Of a stretch of DNA of 64,000 nucleotides, positions 51,343-59,131 are shown piece by piece (position 1 is the first letter of the stretch; each line of letters opens with the position of its first letter). Source of the DNA: Aquibacillus koreensis (lineage in GTDB: Bacteria > Bacillota > Bacilli > Bacillales > Amphibacillaceae); contig NZ_JAOALK010000012.1 of assembly GCF_025154055.1 (NCBI RefSeq), forward strand, positions 1-64,000, written 5' to 3'. The position numbers were made by a program, and so were the translations under genes. The notes under the pieces are model-generated. The model saw nothing but the letters and a program-made list of their open reading frames with translations, searched no databases and was not told where the DNA came from.

Positions 51343-51609
51343 TTAATTAACAAATATAAAATTATCTAAAACAATATTTAATATCAATCCAGAAACTATA
51401 ATCATTACCCCTACTCCAGTCCCCACTCTCTTTTCTTTAAGGTTTAAAAGGTTTAAAGTGTCGAATAGTAACCAAACTAACAACATTATTGGTAAGGGAG
51501 CTATTAGGTATTGCCACCAACCTAGGGGTTCAAAGAATTCAAAGTATTGGAAACCGTATAGTAAAAATATGATAAACATAAATAATGGGAAAATTAACTT
51601 CATAGTCAT
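51343..51609 (-). CDS. Small three-helix membrane protein
   Basis: 88 residues with GAAAGGA before the ATG. Helices at about 2-18, 30-48 and 64-84, motif GWWQYLIAPLPIMLLVWLLF. Family not recognised. Confidence 0.6.
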   Translation of the reverse strand: MTMKLIFPLFMFIIFLLYGFQYFEFFEPLGWWQYLIAPLPIMLLVWLLFDTLNLLNLKEKRVGTGVGVMIIVSGLILNIVLDNFIFVN

Positions 51610-51714
51610 TATTTTTCCTTTCAGAATTATTTTTTGCTTGTTAAAAAATCTGGTTCTTTATATTAATATAATATTCCAGTAATTTTTCAAGCAAAATAAC
51701 AAGACGATCAAATA

Positions 51715-52266
51715 TCAATAACCAAAAGTCTCACCTTCATCTAAATTTAGAATATGATTATTAATGGATACTTCACTATCATTTTCCCATTCAACAACCA
51801 CATTTTCCGTTCTTTTTTCATAATAAATCCTTTTCTTAGACCATAATGGTCCATTTAGTTCTCCTCTTATCCCAAACGTCCCTGCAGCTCCTGCAGCTCC
51901 CGCATCCCATTTGTAAAATTCAATTGTATAAGTGTTATTAGGTGAGCTTACTGTCTTTATATGAGTGGATTCTCCCATTGACGAAAAAACAGTTGTAAAT
52001 AATAGTGCCAAAAGAAGTCCAAATGATGTTAAAGAGGATAAAATTAGTACCAACCAACTTCTAGTTATTTTCCACCAAGTCCCATCGTCTTTAATTACTC
52101 CAACTACTGCGAGACATAATGAAAGCACACCCATCATTAAGAAAATAGTCACAGTTAGAGGCGATATAAGCCAATTGTTGTTAATCATAGAAAATAAAGA
52201 GTAGGCTGATGAAACTATACAAAAAAGTGTTAGATATAATGACCACAACGTAAATCTTTTTCCCAC
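51715..52266 (-). CDS. DUF5412-like membrane-anchored protein
   Basis: 183 residues from a GTG whose AGGAGGAGA lies just upstream. A longer frame would place that site inside the coding region. Three helices (to about residue 95) are followed by a domain with HIKTVSSPNNTYTIEFYKWD, GAAGTFGIRGELNGP and VVEWENDSEVSINNHILNLD, matching my recollection of DUF5412. Function unknown. Confidence 0.65.
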   Translation of the reverse strand: MGKRFTLWSLYLTLFCIVSSAYSLFSMINNNWLISPLTVTIFLMMGVLSLCLAVVGVIKDDGTWWKITRSWLVLILSSLTSFGLLLALLFTTVFSSMGESTHIKTVSSPNNTYTIEFYKWDAGAAGAAGTFGIRGELNGPLWSKKRIYYEKRTENVVVEWENDSEVSINNHILNLDEGETFGY

Positions 52267-52452
52267 GGATCTCCTCCTCAAAATTCAGCTATAATTTAAA
52301 AGATAATTTCATCAAAAAGCTACAATAAAATTGGTTTCTCTCTATTTCTTCTTTAACTCTTCTATATCTTTAAATCATATAGAAGTTTCCACATCGACAA
52401 CTCCTTATTCAATATCTGCACCCTATAGTGAAGTAACTATAATTCATTACAG

Positions 52453-52623
52453 TTACAGTTTATGAAAATCATTATCTAGTTCTTGTCGTTCTACTTCAGC
52501 TTTCAATTCCTTTCTATATTTCTCTACTCTTTTTAACTTTCTTAAAGTTAGCAACGAAAAAAAAGTAATGACTAAGTATTTCATTTTAGTTTGGTCATTG
52601 TTCTGTTGAATAATTTTTTCCAT
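52453..52623 (-). CDS. Small helical protein
   Basis: 56 residues with GGAGGGA before the ATG. A short hydrophobic helix (MKYLVITFFSLLTL) then a Lys/Glu-rich helix (KLKRVEKYRKELKAEVERQE). Family not recognised. The ribosome site and clean composition support it as a real gene. Confidence 0.55.
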   Translation of the reverse strand: MEKIIQQNNDQTKMKYLVITFFSLLTLRKLKRVEKYRKELKAEVERQELDNDFHKL

Positions 52624-52658
52624 GAAATCCCTCCATATTATTTAATCATCTTATTCCA

Positions 52659-52676
52659 GTAACGCTCCCGTTAATG
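52659..52676 (-). repeat. Array boundary box (M2)
   Basis: GTAACGCTCCCGTTAATG, nearly identical to M1, 3 nt before the stop of the gene at 52679. Confidence 0.65.
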
Positions 52677-52678
52677 AA

Positions 52679-52918
52679 TTACCTAAACAGAAATTCTATA
52701 ATAACTCCAAGAAACAAAATAATACCAGTTCCAGTAGAGAAATAGCCCAGCCAATCTTTCCTATTATCCATGACCTGTTGGATGCCGTTAAGCAACAAGT
52801 ACACTGACAAACAGACAAATACTACATTTATAGGTAATTCTTCTATAAGAAAATGGTAGATAGATACACTCAAGATTAAAACTGCAAGAATAGTGTTTAT
52901 TATCCTCAAGATTTTCAA
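52679..52918 (-). CDS. Small membrane protein (DUF3953-like)
   Basis: 79 residues from a TTG with AAGGGGATG upstream. Three hydrophobic helices and a central RKDWLGYF. The pattern resembles the small DUF3953 family but is not conclusive. Confidence 0.6.
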   Translation of the reverse strand: MKILRIINTILAVLILSVSIYHFLIEELPINVVFVCLSVYLLLNGIQQVMDNRKDWLGYFSTGTGIILFLGVIIEFLFR

Positions 52919-53040
52919 GAACTCATCCCCTTAATTGTATTGTAAATTACTCAATAACCCAGCCTTTTAGCACAATAAGCGCTGCCGCATCGGCAACTTC
53001 TTGTTCAACTTTTGCCAGTTTAGCTTAATAATAATGGAGT

Positions 53041-53280
53041 TTATTTATTTTCTGTTTCCGCCCCAACTAAGTAAACAACACTAATAATTAAAGAAATAAT
53101 GCTTAATATTAACGGAAGCGTTCCAGTGGAATTGAGCCAAAGATCTTGAAAAGTTCCAGGACCATATGAGCTAGAAGTCCCTATCCCACTAATACTATAC
53201 AGGGCACCAGTTACGTACCTTACAGAAAACAAAAAAGCTGCAATAGCACAAAATCCAAACCCGATACCTCTTCTGTTCAT
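53041..53280 (-). CDS. Small two-helix membrane protein
   Basis: 79 residues with GAGGTGA before the ATG at 53280. Helix GFGFCAIAAFLFSVRYVTGA, a Gly/Ser-rich loop, and helix LPLILSIISLIISVVYLVG. Family not recognised. Confidence 0.6.
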   Translation of the reverse strand: MNRRGIGFGFCAIAAFLFSVRYVTGALYSISGIGTSSSYGPGTFQDLWLNSTGTLPLILSIISLIISVVYLVGAETENK

Positions 53281-53341
53281 AAGTATCACCTCACTAAATT
53301 AATTCTTTCTCTTTTTAAACATTATTGCTCTTCACTTTAAA

Positions 53342-53390
53342 ATCAGCAATTCACATTATATTTTAACATAAAATTCCAATATTTCTTATA
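53342..53390 (-). repeat. Repeat D3 with promoter
   Basis: ATCAGCAATTCACATTATAT followed by TTTAACATAAAATTCCAATA, upstream of the gene at 53280. The block continues to a GACGATCCTCTTGTTGCGC segment like that after D1. Confidence 0.75.
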
Positions 53391-53700
53391 AAGAAAAGGA
53401 GCGCCAATAATATATGACGATCCTCTTGTTGCGCTAATAATAATCTTTTAGTGTATGACCACTTTTTGTAGTTGAAAATTAAAAAGACTTTAGATTTTTT
53501 ATAACCCAAGCCTTTACTCATACTTGTACGTTCAAGTATATTTATTATTTTATCTTTCAAAGGTGGTATTTCTTTTTAAGCACGTTCCATATTATTCCAT
53601 TATCTACACCAAAATTGTCGTAATTTATTTAAAAAATTCATTTTATCTTCTTATGTTAATGCTACCGTTAATTTAAGTGTATTTCTCCTCAAATGTAACG
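53391..53700. other. Intergenic stretch with no supported gene
   Basis: Holds the end of the D3 block (GACGATCCTCTTGTTGCG near 53416), AT-rich sequence with a doubtful 65-residue frame lacking a ribosome site, and box M3 at 53655. Confidence 0.5.
53655..53674 (-). repeat. Array boundary box (M3)
   Basis: GTTAATGCTACCGTTAATTT, downstream of the toxin gene. Confidence 0.55.
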
Positions 53701-53708
53701 ATTATTAA

Positions 53709-53735
53709 AAAGAGGACTGCAATAACAGTCCTTCT
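53709..53735 (-). terminator. Terminator of the toxin-antitoxin pair
   Basis: On the minus strand AAGGACTG and CAGTCCT arms are followed by a T run (A run at 53706-53711 on the plus strand). Confidence 0.7.
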
Positions 53736-53742
53736 TCATTCA

Positions 53743-54081
53743 TTACTTTATTAGCTCATTAACTTTTTTTCGTACATCTTCCATAACTTCGGTATTAACT
53801 TGTCCAAATTTCTTTCTAACGATATCTTTAGATAATGTGTAAACCTTATCAGCTCTGATTGCAGATGTAACTTTAAGGGTTCCTTCTTTTAAATCTATTG
53901 ATTCAATTATCACTGAATAATCTAGATTTCTAAGTTGTGAAGTAATAGCAACAACAACCATATCGTCTGTCATATCATTATAACTATCGCTTGAAATAAC
54001 GAGAACAGGGCGTTGCTTTCTATTTGTTAAATCACTGAATGGAACAGGTAATAAAACGATATCACCTTGTTTATACATCAT
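53743..54081 (-). CDS. PemK/MazF-type endoribonuclease toxin
   Basis: 112 residues: YKQGDIVLLPVPFSDLTNRK, QRPVLVISSD, VVVAITSQ and SAIRADKVYTLSKDIV are the standard PemK/MazF landmarks. The ATG at 54081 overlaps the antitoxin stop, so translation is coupled. A sequence-specific mRNA-cleaving toxin by family. Confidence 0.9.
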   Translation of the reverse strand: MMYKQGDIVLLPVPFSDLTNRKQRPVLVISSDSYNDMTDDMVVVAITSQLRNLDYSVIIESIDLKEGTLKVTSAIRADKVYTLSKDIVRKKFGQVNTEVMEDVRKKVNELIK

Positions 54082-54268
54082 TCCAAACCTCATCATCAAT
54101 GTCATTATTCCAAAAATCTAGACTGCTCTCACTAGCCTTTGTTAAATCCTCAAATAAGCTCTTCTCCCTTTTAATTTTTATATACTCTGCAAAATCTAAG
54201 ATTTTAACTACTTCTCGTTCAGGTATTTCATCAATAATCTTAAGCAAACGCTCTTTAGCTGTATTCAT
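54071..54268 (-). CDS. Antitoxin partner of the PemK/MazF-type toxin
   Basis: 65 residues with AGAGGTGA before the ATG. A helical N-terminus (AKERLLKIIDEIPEREVVKI) and an acidic C-terminus (NDIDDEVWNDV) fit a DUF2281-like or similar short antitoxin. It precedes and overlaps the toxin gene by 11 nt. Confidence 0.8.
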   Translation of the reverse strand: MNTAKERLLKIIDEIPEREVVKILDFAEYIKIKREKSLFEDLTKASESSLDFWNNDIDDEVWNDV

Positions 54269-54416
54269 ATTGCGTTCACCTCTTCCTTAAATAGTATTGA
54301 ATAGTTTATTCAATTATATCATGAATTGTCACATTCAACGATATCAAGTTATCTTCAAAATACGCTCACCTTTACTTTAAGTGTAATAGTTCACAAAATA
54401 TAATGTCATTACATTT

Positions 54417-54953
54417 TTAGTCTTGTAAATCAAAATCTTCGATTAAATTGCTAACTTCATTTAATACTTTATATTGCTCGCTTAAACTTTTTCCTTCTAT
54501 TCTATTTTGATAATCAAGTGTTTTAACCACATCATCAACATATGATGTATATTCTTCCAATTTTTGTATATCGTCATTGTCCACTCTATCCATTGTTCGT
54601 TCGAATAGTGCCTCCCCAATCGCTTTTGATGTGTAAGGACTATTTATTGTGTTTATATTCTCAGGAATTTCTACATTCTCACCAATAGGCGTATAAGTTC
54701 TCGTTAAGACTTCATTATGATATATGATTCCATATGCCGATGTTAATGCTTTGACAAATTCCTCTTTGTTATCCTGATGTTCCAATGCTCTTTCCAATTC
54801 AAACAGTGCTTCCTCTTGTTGTGCTGAATATTGAGTAATAATTCCTTTTTTAATAGTTATATTTTCTTGATAAAAAGAAAATCCAAACCAAATTAAAGAA
54901 ATATTTAATACTATAGAAATCATAGCAATTACACTTATTTTACGCTTAGACAT
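54417..54953 (-). CDS. Hypothetical membrane-anchored protein
   Basis: 178 residues from the ATG at 54953, which has GGAGGGG upstream. One N-terminal helix (ISVIAMISIVLNISLIWFGF), then a helical outside domain with SAQQEEALFELERALEHQDN and repeated short helices. Family not recognised. Confidence 0.65.
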   Translation of the reverse strand: MSKRKISVIAMISIVLNISLIWFGFSFYQENITIKKGIITQYSAQQEEALFELERALEHQDNKEEFVKALTSAYGIIYHNEVLTRTYTPIGENVEIPENINTINSPYTSKAIGEALFERTMDRVDNDDIQKLEEYTSYVDDVVKTLDYQNRIEGKSLSEQYKVLNEVSNLIEDFDLQD

Positions 54954-55011
54954 CTTACCCCTCCATTCCATCAATAAATTTTTGTTTTTAAATTAACCTG
55001 CTCTTTACTTT

Positions 55012-55060
55012 AAGATCAGCAATTTACATTATATTTTAACATAAAATCCCAATAATTCTT
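55012..55060 (-). repeat. Repeat D4 with promoter
   Basis: GATCAGCAATTTACATTATA followed by TTTTAACATAAAATCCCAAT. It drives the gene at 54953. Confidence 0.75.
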
Positions 55061-55068
55061 TTTAGAAA

Positions 55069-55125
55069 AAGACCGTCTATACGGAATGACGATCCTTTTG
55101 TTGTGCTAACAACCTCCGTTATTTT
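55069..55125 (-). repeat. Terminator-like hairpin plus array boundary box (M4)
   Basis: AGACCGTCTATACGGAATGA and CGATCCTTTTGTTGTG exactly as at 49012, then GCTAACAACCTCCGTTATTT. Confidence 0.75.
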
Positions 55126-55166
55126 AAGTGTATTTATTCAAATTACATGTTTTTAACAAATAACAC

Positions 55167-55613
55167 TCATTCATTATCTTTGCCGTCATAATTTGTATGT
55201 ACTGAAATTTCATCAACTAATTTATCACCTTCAACAATACTAAAACCTAGATTAGTGTGATAATCAATAGAGGTTTTGTTTACTGGTGAGGTTATACAAC
55301 GAACCCTCTTCACACTAAACTTTTCAACAGTTTTAAAAAATTGATTGTATAGAGTGCTTCCCACACCTTCTCTGCGATTGTTTGGATTAACCCCTACTAA
55401 ATGAATGTACGCCTCTTCTTTATTACTTTGAGACAAGAATCCAATTAAAAAACCTATTATATTATCGTCTTTTTCTACTACGAAACTTGTATCATAAAAA
55501 TTATCGAATAAAAAACGAGGTAATAGATGTGTCATTTCTCTACCACCCCACCACTCATTCATGACTGGTAATATTCGCTGACAATCTTCAACTTTTAACT
55601 GTCTTATTTTCAT
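55167..55613 (-). CDS. GNAT family N-acetyltransferase
   Basis: 148 residues starting at the second ATG (55613), which stands seven bases after GGAGG. IRQLKVEDCQRILPVMNEWW at the start and HLVGVNPNNRREGVGSTLYN (acetyl-CoA pyrophosphate loop RREGVG) near 85. C-terminal NKTSIDYHTNLGF. One of three acetyltransferases in the array. Substrate unknown. Confidence 0.85.
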   Translation of the reverse strand: MKIRQLKVEDCQRILPVMNEWWGGREMTHLLPRFLFDNFYDTSFVVEKDDNIIGFLIGFLSQSNKEEAYIHLVGVNPNNRREGVGSTLYNQFFKTVEKFSVKRVRCITSPVNKTSIDYHTNLGFSIVEGDKLVDEISVHTNYDGKDNE

Positions 55614-55681
55614 TTTCATCCTCCATAATTACTTGGATTATAATAATTATATCTTGAACAATTCTGCCACTTTATCACAAT

Positions 55682-55714
55682 AGGCGTTATCAGATTGACA
55701 ACGCCTCGTTAAAT
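55682..55714 (-). repeat. Array boundary hairpin and box (M10)
   Basis: AGGCGTT and AACGCCT arms, then CGTTAAAT. Confidence 0.55.
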
Positions 55715-55729
55715 ATTCGCTCCTGTTAT

Positions 55730-56167
55730 TTATAATGAAATATTCATAGTAATTGTTCTGTTTTTAAAGCCTAGACTTTCATATATCTTAATTGCTTGAT
55801 TTCCATCAAATACGCTTAAACGAATTTCGGAGTATCCTTCTTGTTTCAATTGTTCAACACCTGTTTTAATCAATTGTTTTGAAATACCTCTACCTCTGTA
55901 TTCCTCTAGAACAAATAATTCATAAATAAATCCGAGCGCCTTATCTGAAAACTGGTCTTTACTTCCGCCTATAAGAATCCAACCAGTTATTACATTGTTT
56001 TCAGTTGATATTAAATAATAACTCCCCTTCTTTAGAAGAGGTTCTACCAGTTGTTTTGCTTTTTCAATCGTTGGTTCTATTTCACCTAAAGTTCCCTCAA
56101 ATATCGCTTGTGGAGAAAGTGTTAATATCTTTTCAATTTCTACTTCATTTGGTTTTCTTATGTCCAT
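55730..56167 (-). CDS. GNAT family N-acetyltransferase
   Basis: 145 residues with GGAAGGG before the ATG. YELFVLEEYRGRGISKQLIK is the acetyl-CoA loop near 95, with IKIYESLGFKNRTITM at the end. Substrate unknown. Confidence 0.87.
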   Translation of the reverse strand: MDIRKPNEVEIEKILTLSPQAIFEGTLGEIEPTIEKAKQLVEPLLKKGSYYLISTENNVITGWILIGGSKDQFSDKALGFIYELFVLEEYRGRGISKQLIKTGVEQLKQEGYSEIRLSVFDGNQAIKIYESLGFKNRTITMNISL

Positions 56168-56237
56168 TTATCAATTCAACCCTTCCAATTACTTTTAGAA
56201 TATATCACATATATTCAATACACTTTTAGGTGAATAT

Positions 56238-56322
56238 GGGATTCCTTTTTCAACAAGCATCCTTTACTTTAACAAGGCAAGTCGAATCCCTATGTTCAAC
56301 ACTCACGCCCGTTAGCGAAACA
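56238..56322 (-). repeat. Array boundary region with dyad and box (M7)
   Basis: GGGATTC (56238) and GAATCCC (56284) enclose CAACAAGCATCCTTTACTTT and AACAAGG, followed by CACGCCCGTTAGCGAAAC. A long dyad with unpaired centre. Confidence 0.6.
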
Positions 56323-56350
56323 AGCACCCAGCTAGTTAATTTAATGAAAA

Positions 56351-56530
56351 CTAATTGTATTCACCAATAATCAGGACTAAAGCAATAACAAATGAAAAAA
56401 TCGCTGATAATTTCGCATCCTTTTGAATTGTAGTTCTTACTGAAGGAAACCACTTTATCCTACCTAAAAAGCTTATCAATCTTGCAACTACAAAAAATAT
56501 AACAAAATACATAAAAAATGCCGCTACCAT
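56351..56530 (-). CDS. Small two-helix membrane protein
   Basis: 59 residues, ATG at 56530 with GGGTGA upstream. Helices FFMYFVIFFVVARLISFLG and SAIFSFVIALVLIIGEY. Family not recognised. Bounded on both sides by array boxes. Confidence 0.55.
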   Translation of the reverse strand: MVAAFFMYFVIFFVVARLISFLGRIKWFPSVRTTIQKDAKLSAIFSFVIALVLIIGEYN

Positions 56531-56554
56531 TTTAAATCACCCAAATCTTTTTGT

Positions 56555-56583
56555 GTTATATAAACATCCCGTTAGCACAACAG
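56555..56583 (-). repeat. Array boundary box (M8)
   Basis: GTTATATAAACATCCCGTTA and GCACAACAG, 4 nt before the stop of the gene at 56587. Confidence 0.5.
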
Positions 56584-56586
56584 TAC

Positions 56587-56781
56587 CTAAACTATTTCGT
56601 CATTACTCTTTAGAAATTTTGTTACAAATTCACCACTGATGTAACTACTTAAAAAAGCAACTAAGATAATGAATATAGGCTTATAACTTGAATCTGGAAT
56701 TAACATAACTGCTGCAAAAACACAAAGACCAGTAATTAGACCTACCAAAATTGCACAACTTAGTTTTGTCATGAATTTCAT
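56587..56781 (-). CDS. Small two-helix membrane protein
   Basis: 64 residues with AAAGGGGGG close before the ATG. Helices AILVGLITGLCVFAAVMLIP and PIFIILVAFLSSYISG, tail KSNDEIV. Start could be the second ATG three codons on. Family not recognised. Confidence 0.55.
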   Translation of the reverse strand: MKFMTKLSCAILVGLITGLCVFAAVMLIPDSSYKPIFIILVAFLSSYISGEFVTKFLKSNDEIV

Positions 56782-56831
56782 TACCCCCCTTTAATTATTT
56801 CTAACACCTTATTGTGCATTACTGCCCTTTA

Positions 56832-56853
56832 ATACAACAAGGGTGCACCTCCT
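56832..56853. repeat. Boundary hairpin
   Basis: ATACAACAAGG and CCTTGTTGTAT form a perfect stem-loop, followed by CCCCCTTTACTTGAAGTGC. Confidence 0.65.
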
Positions 56854-56914
56854 TGTTGTATAAGCCCCCTTTACTTGAAGTGCAATTTTCCACAAAGTAG
56901 ACTGTTGGTTTAAA

Positions 56915-57379
56915 TTAAATACACTTTACTTTAAATACATCAATTCTTTCGTATTTATCATCAGAAACAGTTTCAATATAGGTCCATCCGCTATTCCTGT
57001 AATAGTCCGATGCATCTTCTGTTCTTAAATAAAGTTCTTTAAATCCTAATTCTTTGACTACATCTATGGTTTTGGCTACTAACTTTTGCCCTACACCTCT
57101 CCCCCGATACTCAGGTTTTGTATATAGAGAAGCAAGCCAAGGTTTATACATGTCTCTTATCTTTAAATCGTTTTTGAAGATTGATACAGTTCCTAAACAT
57201 TCTCCGTTCTCTAAAGCAACAAGTGTTATTGGAAATGCATTGTCCTTTGTTGTTGAAAAATGTTTAACAACTTCTTCCAGTTTCATGCTACTAGCCGAAT
57301 CCATTACAAATTCCTTAAAAACCATCTCAGAAACTTCTTTAATTTTATCGGGATGGTTTGATAAAAAATCAATATTCAC
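56915..57379 (-). CDS. GNAT family N-acetyltransferase
   Basis: 154 residues from a GTG with AGGGGGAT five bases upstream. SLYTKPEYRGRGVGQKLVAK near 90 is the acetyl-CoA loop, with LRTEDASDYYRNSGW after it. Substrate unknown. Confidence 0.87.
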   Translation of the reverse strand: MNIDFLSNHPDKIKEVSEMVFKEFVMDSASSMKLEEVVKHFSTTKDNAFPITLVALENGECLGTVSIFKNDLKIRDMYKPWLASLYTKPEYRGRGVGQKLVAKTIDVVKELGFKELYLRTEDASDYYRNSGWTYIETVSDDKYERIDVFKVKCI

Positions 57380-57450
57380 ACTAATCCCCCTCGTTGTATT
57401 GATATGTGCATCTTTTAGTTCACAAGATCCTAGATAAACGCAATAAGTCT

Positions 57451-57735
57451 TTATCTCTTACGTTTTCGTTCTAAAAATATGGGTGCTATATTTAGTAAGA
57501 TAGAAACAATTGTCAAAAACCAAAATGCCCTTGCCATACCAGGTATTACATCCGATAAAGCCGCCCAATCTTCTGCTTTTACCCATCGAGTTAAATAACT
57601 GTAATCTGCACAAATTGTTAATGCTGTAAATGATAATGCCATCGCCATAGCAAGCTTATAATCCTTTCCTGCTTTATACAAATAAAGATTAATAAAAGTT
57701 GTTACGATCGCAATAACCCCGAATATTATCCACAT
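57451..57735 (-). CDS. Hypothetical three-helix membrane protein
   Basis: 94 residues with GGAGGT before the ATG. Helices IIFGVIAIVTTFINLYLY, LAMAMALSFTALTICADYSY and ARAFWFLTIVSILLNIAPIF, ending RKRKR. Family not recognised. Confidence 0.65.
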   Translation of the reverse strand: MWIIFGVIAIVTTFINLYLYKAGKDYKLAMAMALSFTALTICADYSYLTRWVKAEDWAALSDVIPGMARAFWFLTIVSILLNIAPIFLERKRKR

Positions 57736-57780
57736 AACTATACCTCCATCTATTTTTATTTATGTCGTGTAACAAAGAAA

Positions 57781-57821
57781 AGCGAATACCCTTGTTAAGC
57801 ATTCGCTCTCCATTAGCTTAG
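57781..57821 (-). repeat. Array boundary hairpin and box (M11)
   Basis: AGCGAATACCCTTGTTAAGC and ATTCGCT form the stem, then CTCCATTAGCTTAG. Confidence 0.5.
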
Positions 57822-58519
57822 TAACTGCTGTCCTTCATGATCTTATGACTTGGAAAAATACAAAAAGCCACTCTCTTTATTAACTCAAAAATTAAAAAGC
57901 CAATAACTCCACCCAAAGTATTAACAATTAAGTCATCTATATTAAATCCTCGACCCATCACCAATCCCAAATAAGCAAAAGAGAATTGGATTGTTTCAAT
58001 GGAAAGACTTACAAGAAATATGATTAACAGCGCTTTAGATACTCTTTTCACCCTAAACAATAATGACAAATAAATACCTAGAGGCATTAGCATAATAAAG
58101 TTAAAGAAAGTTAACTTTAAGGAATTCCAGAAAAACCAATCTAGACCATTAGAGCGATACATACTAAATAAGTCTCCGATAAAATAAAATGGAATTAGCT
58201 GAGTTGTTGGTACAAAGTCCTTTTGAGGTGGAATCACAATACCTCCAGTTGTAAGTTGAACAACATTTAGGAAATAGAAAACAAAACTATAAAGGATTAT
58301 TCTCCTTATCAGATTCCTTGTTTTATTCCTTATAAAATCAACAATAATATACAATATTAAAAGTAGCGACCCAAGTACAACAACATCATAAATAGAATAC
58401 AATTTCCTTCCTCCTGATATAGTATGTGTATTCACCCATAAAGCCCAAATCCCTTCCAATTTTTCAATTAACACGGTAAAAGTAATAATGGACATAAGCA
58501 TCAAGCAAAAGGAACCCAC
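57818..58519 (-). CDS. VanZ family membrane protein
   Basis: Up to 233 residues with five membrane segments and the VanZ pattern: TQLIPFYFIGDLF, NFIMLMPLGIYLSLLF, SLSIETIQFSFAYLG and GRGFNIDDLIVNTLGG. The start is uncertain (GTG at 58519, ATG at 58501 after GGGGTGGG). Some members confer low teicoplanin resistance, but most have no known role. Confidence 0.85.
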   Translation of the reverse strand: MGSFCLMLMSIITFTVLIEKLEGIWALWVNTHTISGGRKLYSIYDVVVLGSLLLILYIIVDFIRNKTRNLIRRIILYSFVFYFLNVVQLTTGGIVIPPQKDFVPTTQLIPFYFIGDLFSMYRSNGLDWFFWNSLKLTFFNFIMLMPLGIYLSLLFRVKRVSKALLIIFLVSLSIETIQFSFAYLGLVMGRGFNIDDLIVNTLGGVIGFLIFELIKRVAFCIFPSHKIMKDSSY

Positions 58520-58630
58520 CCCAAAAAATTATCCTCCCTTACTTTTTAAAAAGGAAGGATACCGAATAGTTGCAACAATTCTAACTAACCTACTGAACTT
58601 GACGGATGTAATGCCTGCACTCTGTCACAC

Positions 58631-58990
58631 CTACAACCTCGGATCTACTGGGTCAGATTCCATCGCTAGTGTTCCTAATACACATTCGTGCACGCGTTCA
58701 ATCGACTCTCCACCAACAAATCTTCTAATCCCTTCCACACCTAATGAGAATTCTTTCAGTGCCAGCTTTTGTTTCTTTGACACGTTTCTCTGCTTTAGTC
58801 TGTTTAAGTTTTCTGGTAATAAGTAATCCATTACATAAATGATATATAGGTATTTACTCCCTCTAACCTTGATGGCAGGCTGGATTAGTTTCCCTTTTGC
58901 CCTTGTAATAAATGTTTCAGGTTTAATGACGATGCCTTCATGACCATCACTGGTGATCCTTTCCCACCAAGCGATCACTTCCGCTACCAC
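58631..58990 (-). pseudogene. C-terminal remnant of bacterial Pnkp (RNA-repair ligase domain)
   Basis: The frame encodes HEGIVIKPE, KLIQPAIKVRGSKYLYIIY, LPENLNRLKQRN, and ESIERVHECVLGTLAMESDP with VDPRL at the end, the C-terminal part of the ligase domain of bacterial polynucleotide kinase-phosphatase. Full Pnkp is about 850 residues; only about 119 remain. Upstream it meets a truncated family B end (58993). No Hen1 gene is present. A relic of the Pnkp/Hen1 RNA-repair system. Confidence 0.85.
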
Positions 58991-58992
58991 TT

Positions 58993-59020
58993 GTAGGTGG
59001 TGACTGGAACCAGGAAATTC
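58993..59020. repeat. Truncated family B repeat (B9)
   Basis: GTAGGTGGTGACTGGAACCA and GGAAATTC match the right end of the repeat at 61110-61170. Only the right end is present, at the edge of the Pnkp remnant. Confidence 0.6.
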
Positions 59021-59058
59021 TAGGGATGATAAATTTCACCCTTTGATTCGATCACATT

Positions 59059-59129
59059 ACAAACACAGACTGTCCTCTATCCGTGGACAAAAGGTGTATT
59101 TTGTCTTTCGACAGGGTCTGACCCCTTTG
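59059..59129. repeat. Family C repeat (C8)
   Basis: GACTGTCCTCTATCCGTGG, then TTTTGTCTTTCGACAGGGTC and TGACCCC. Ends just before the stop of the beta-propeller gene. Confidence 0.75.
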
Positions 59130-59131
59130 GG

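Noticed and set aside
53363-53560. 65-residue minus-strand frame
   Set aside because: No ribosome site, and it overlaps the D3 repeat block. At most a remnant.
47550-58520. Calling the array a true integron
   Set aside because: No tyrosine-recombinase integrase is in the window and the boxes do not show convincing R'/R'' attC core sites, so only a cassette-like description is supported.
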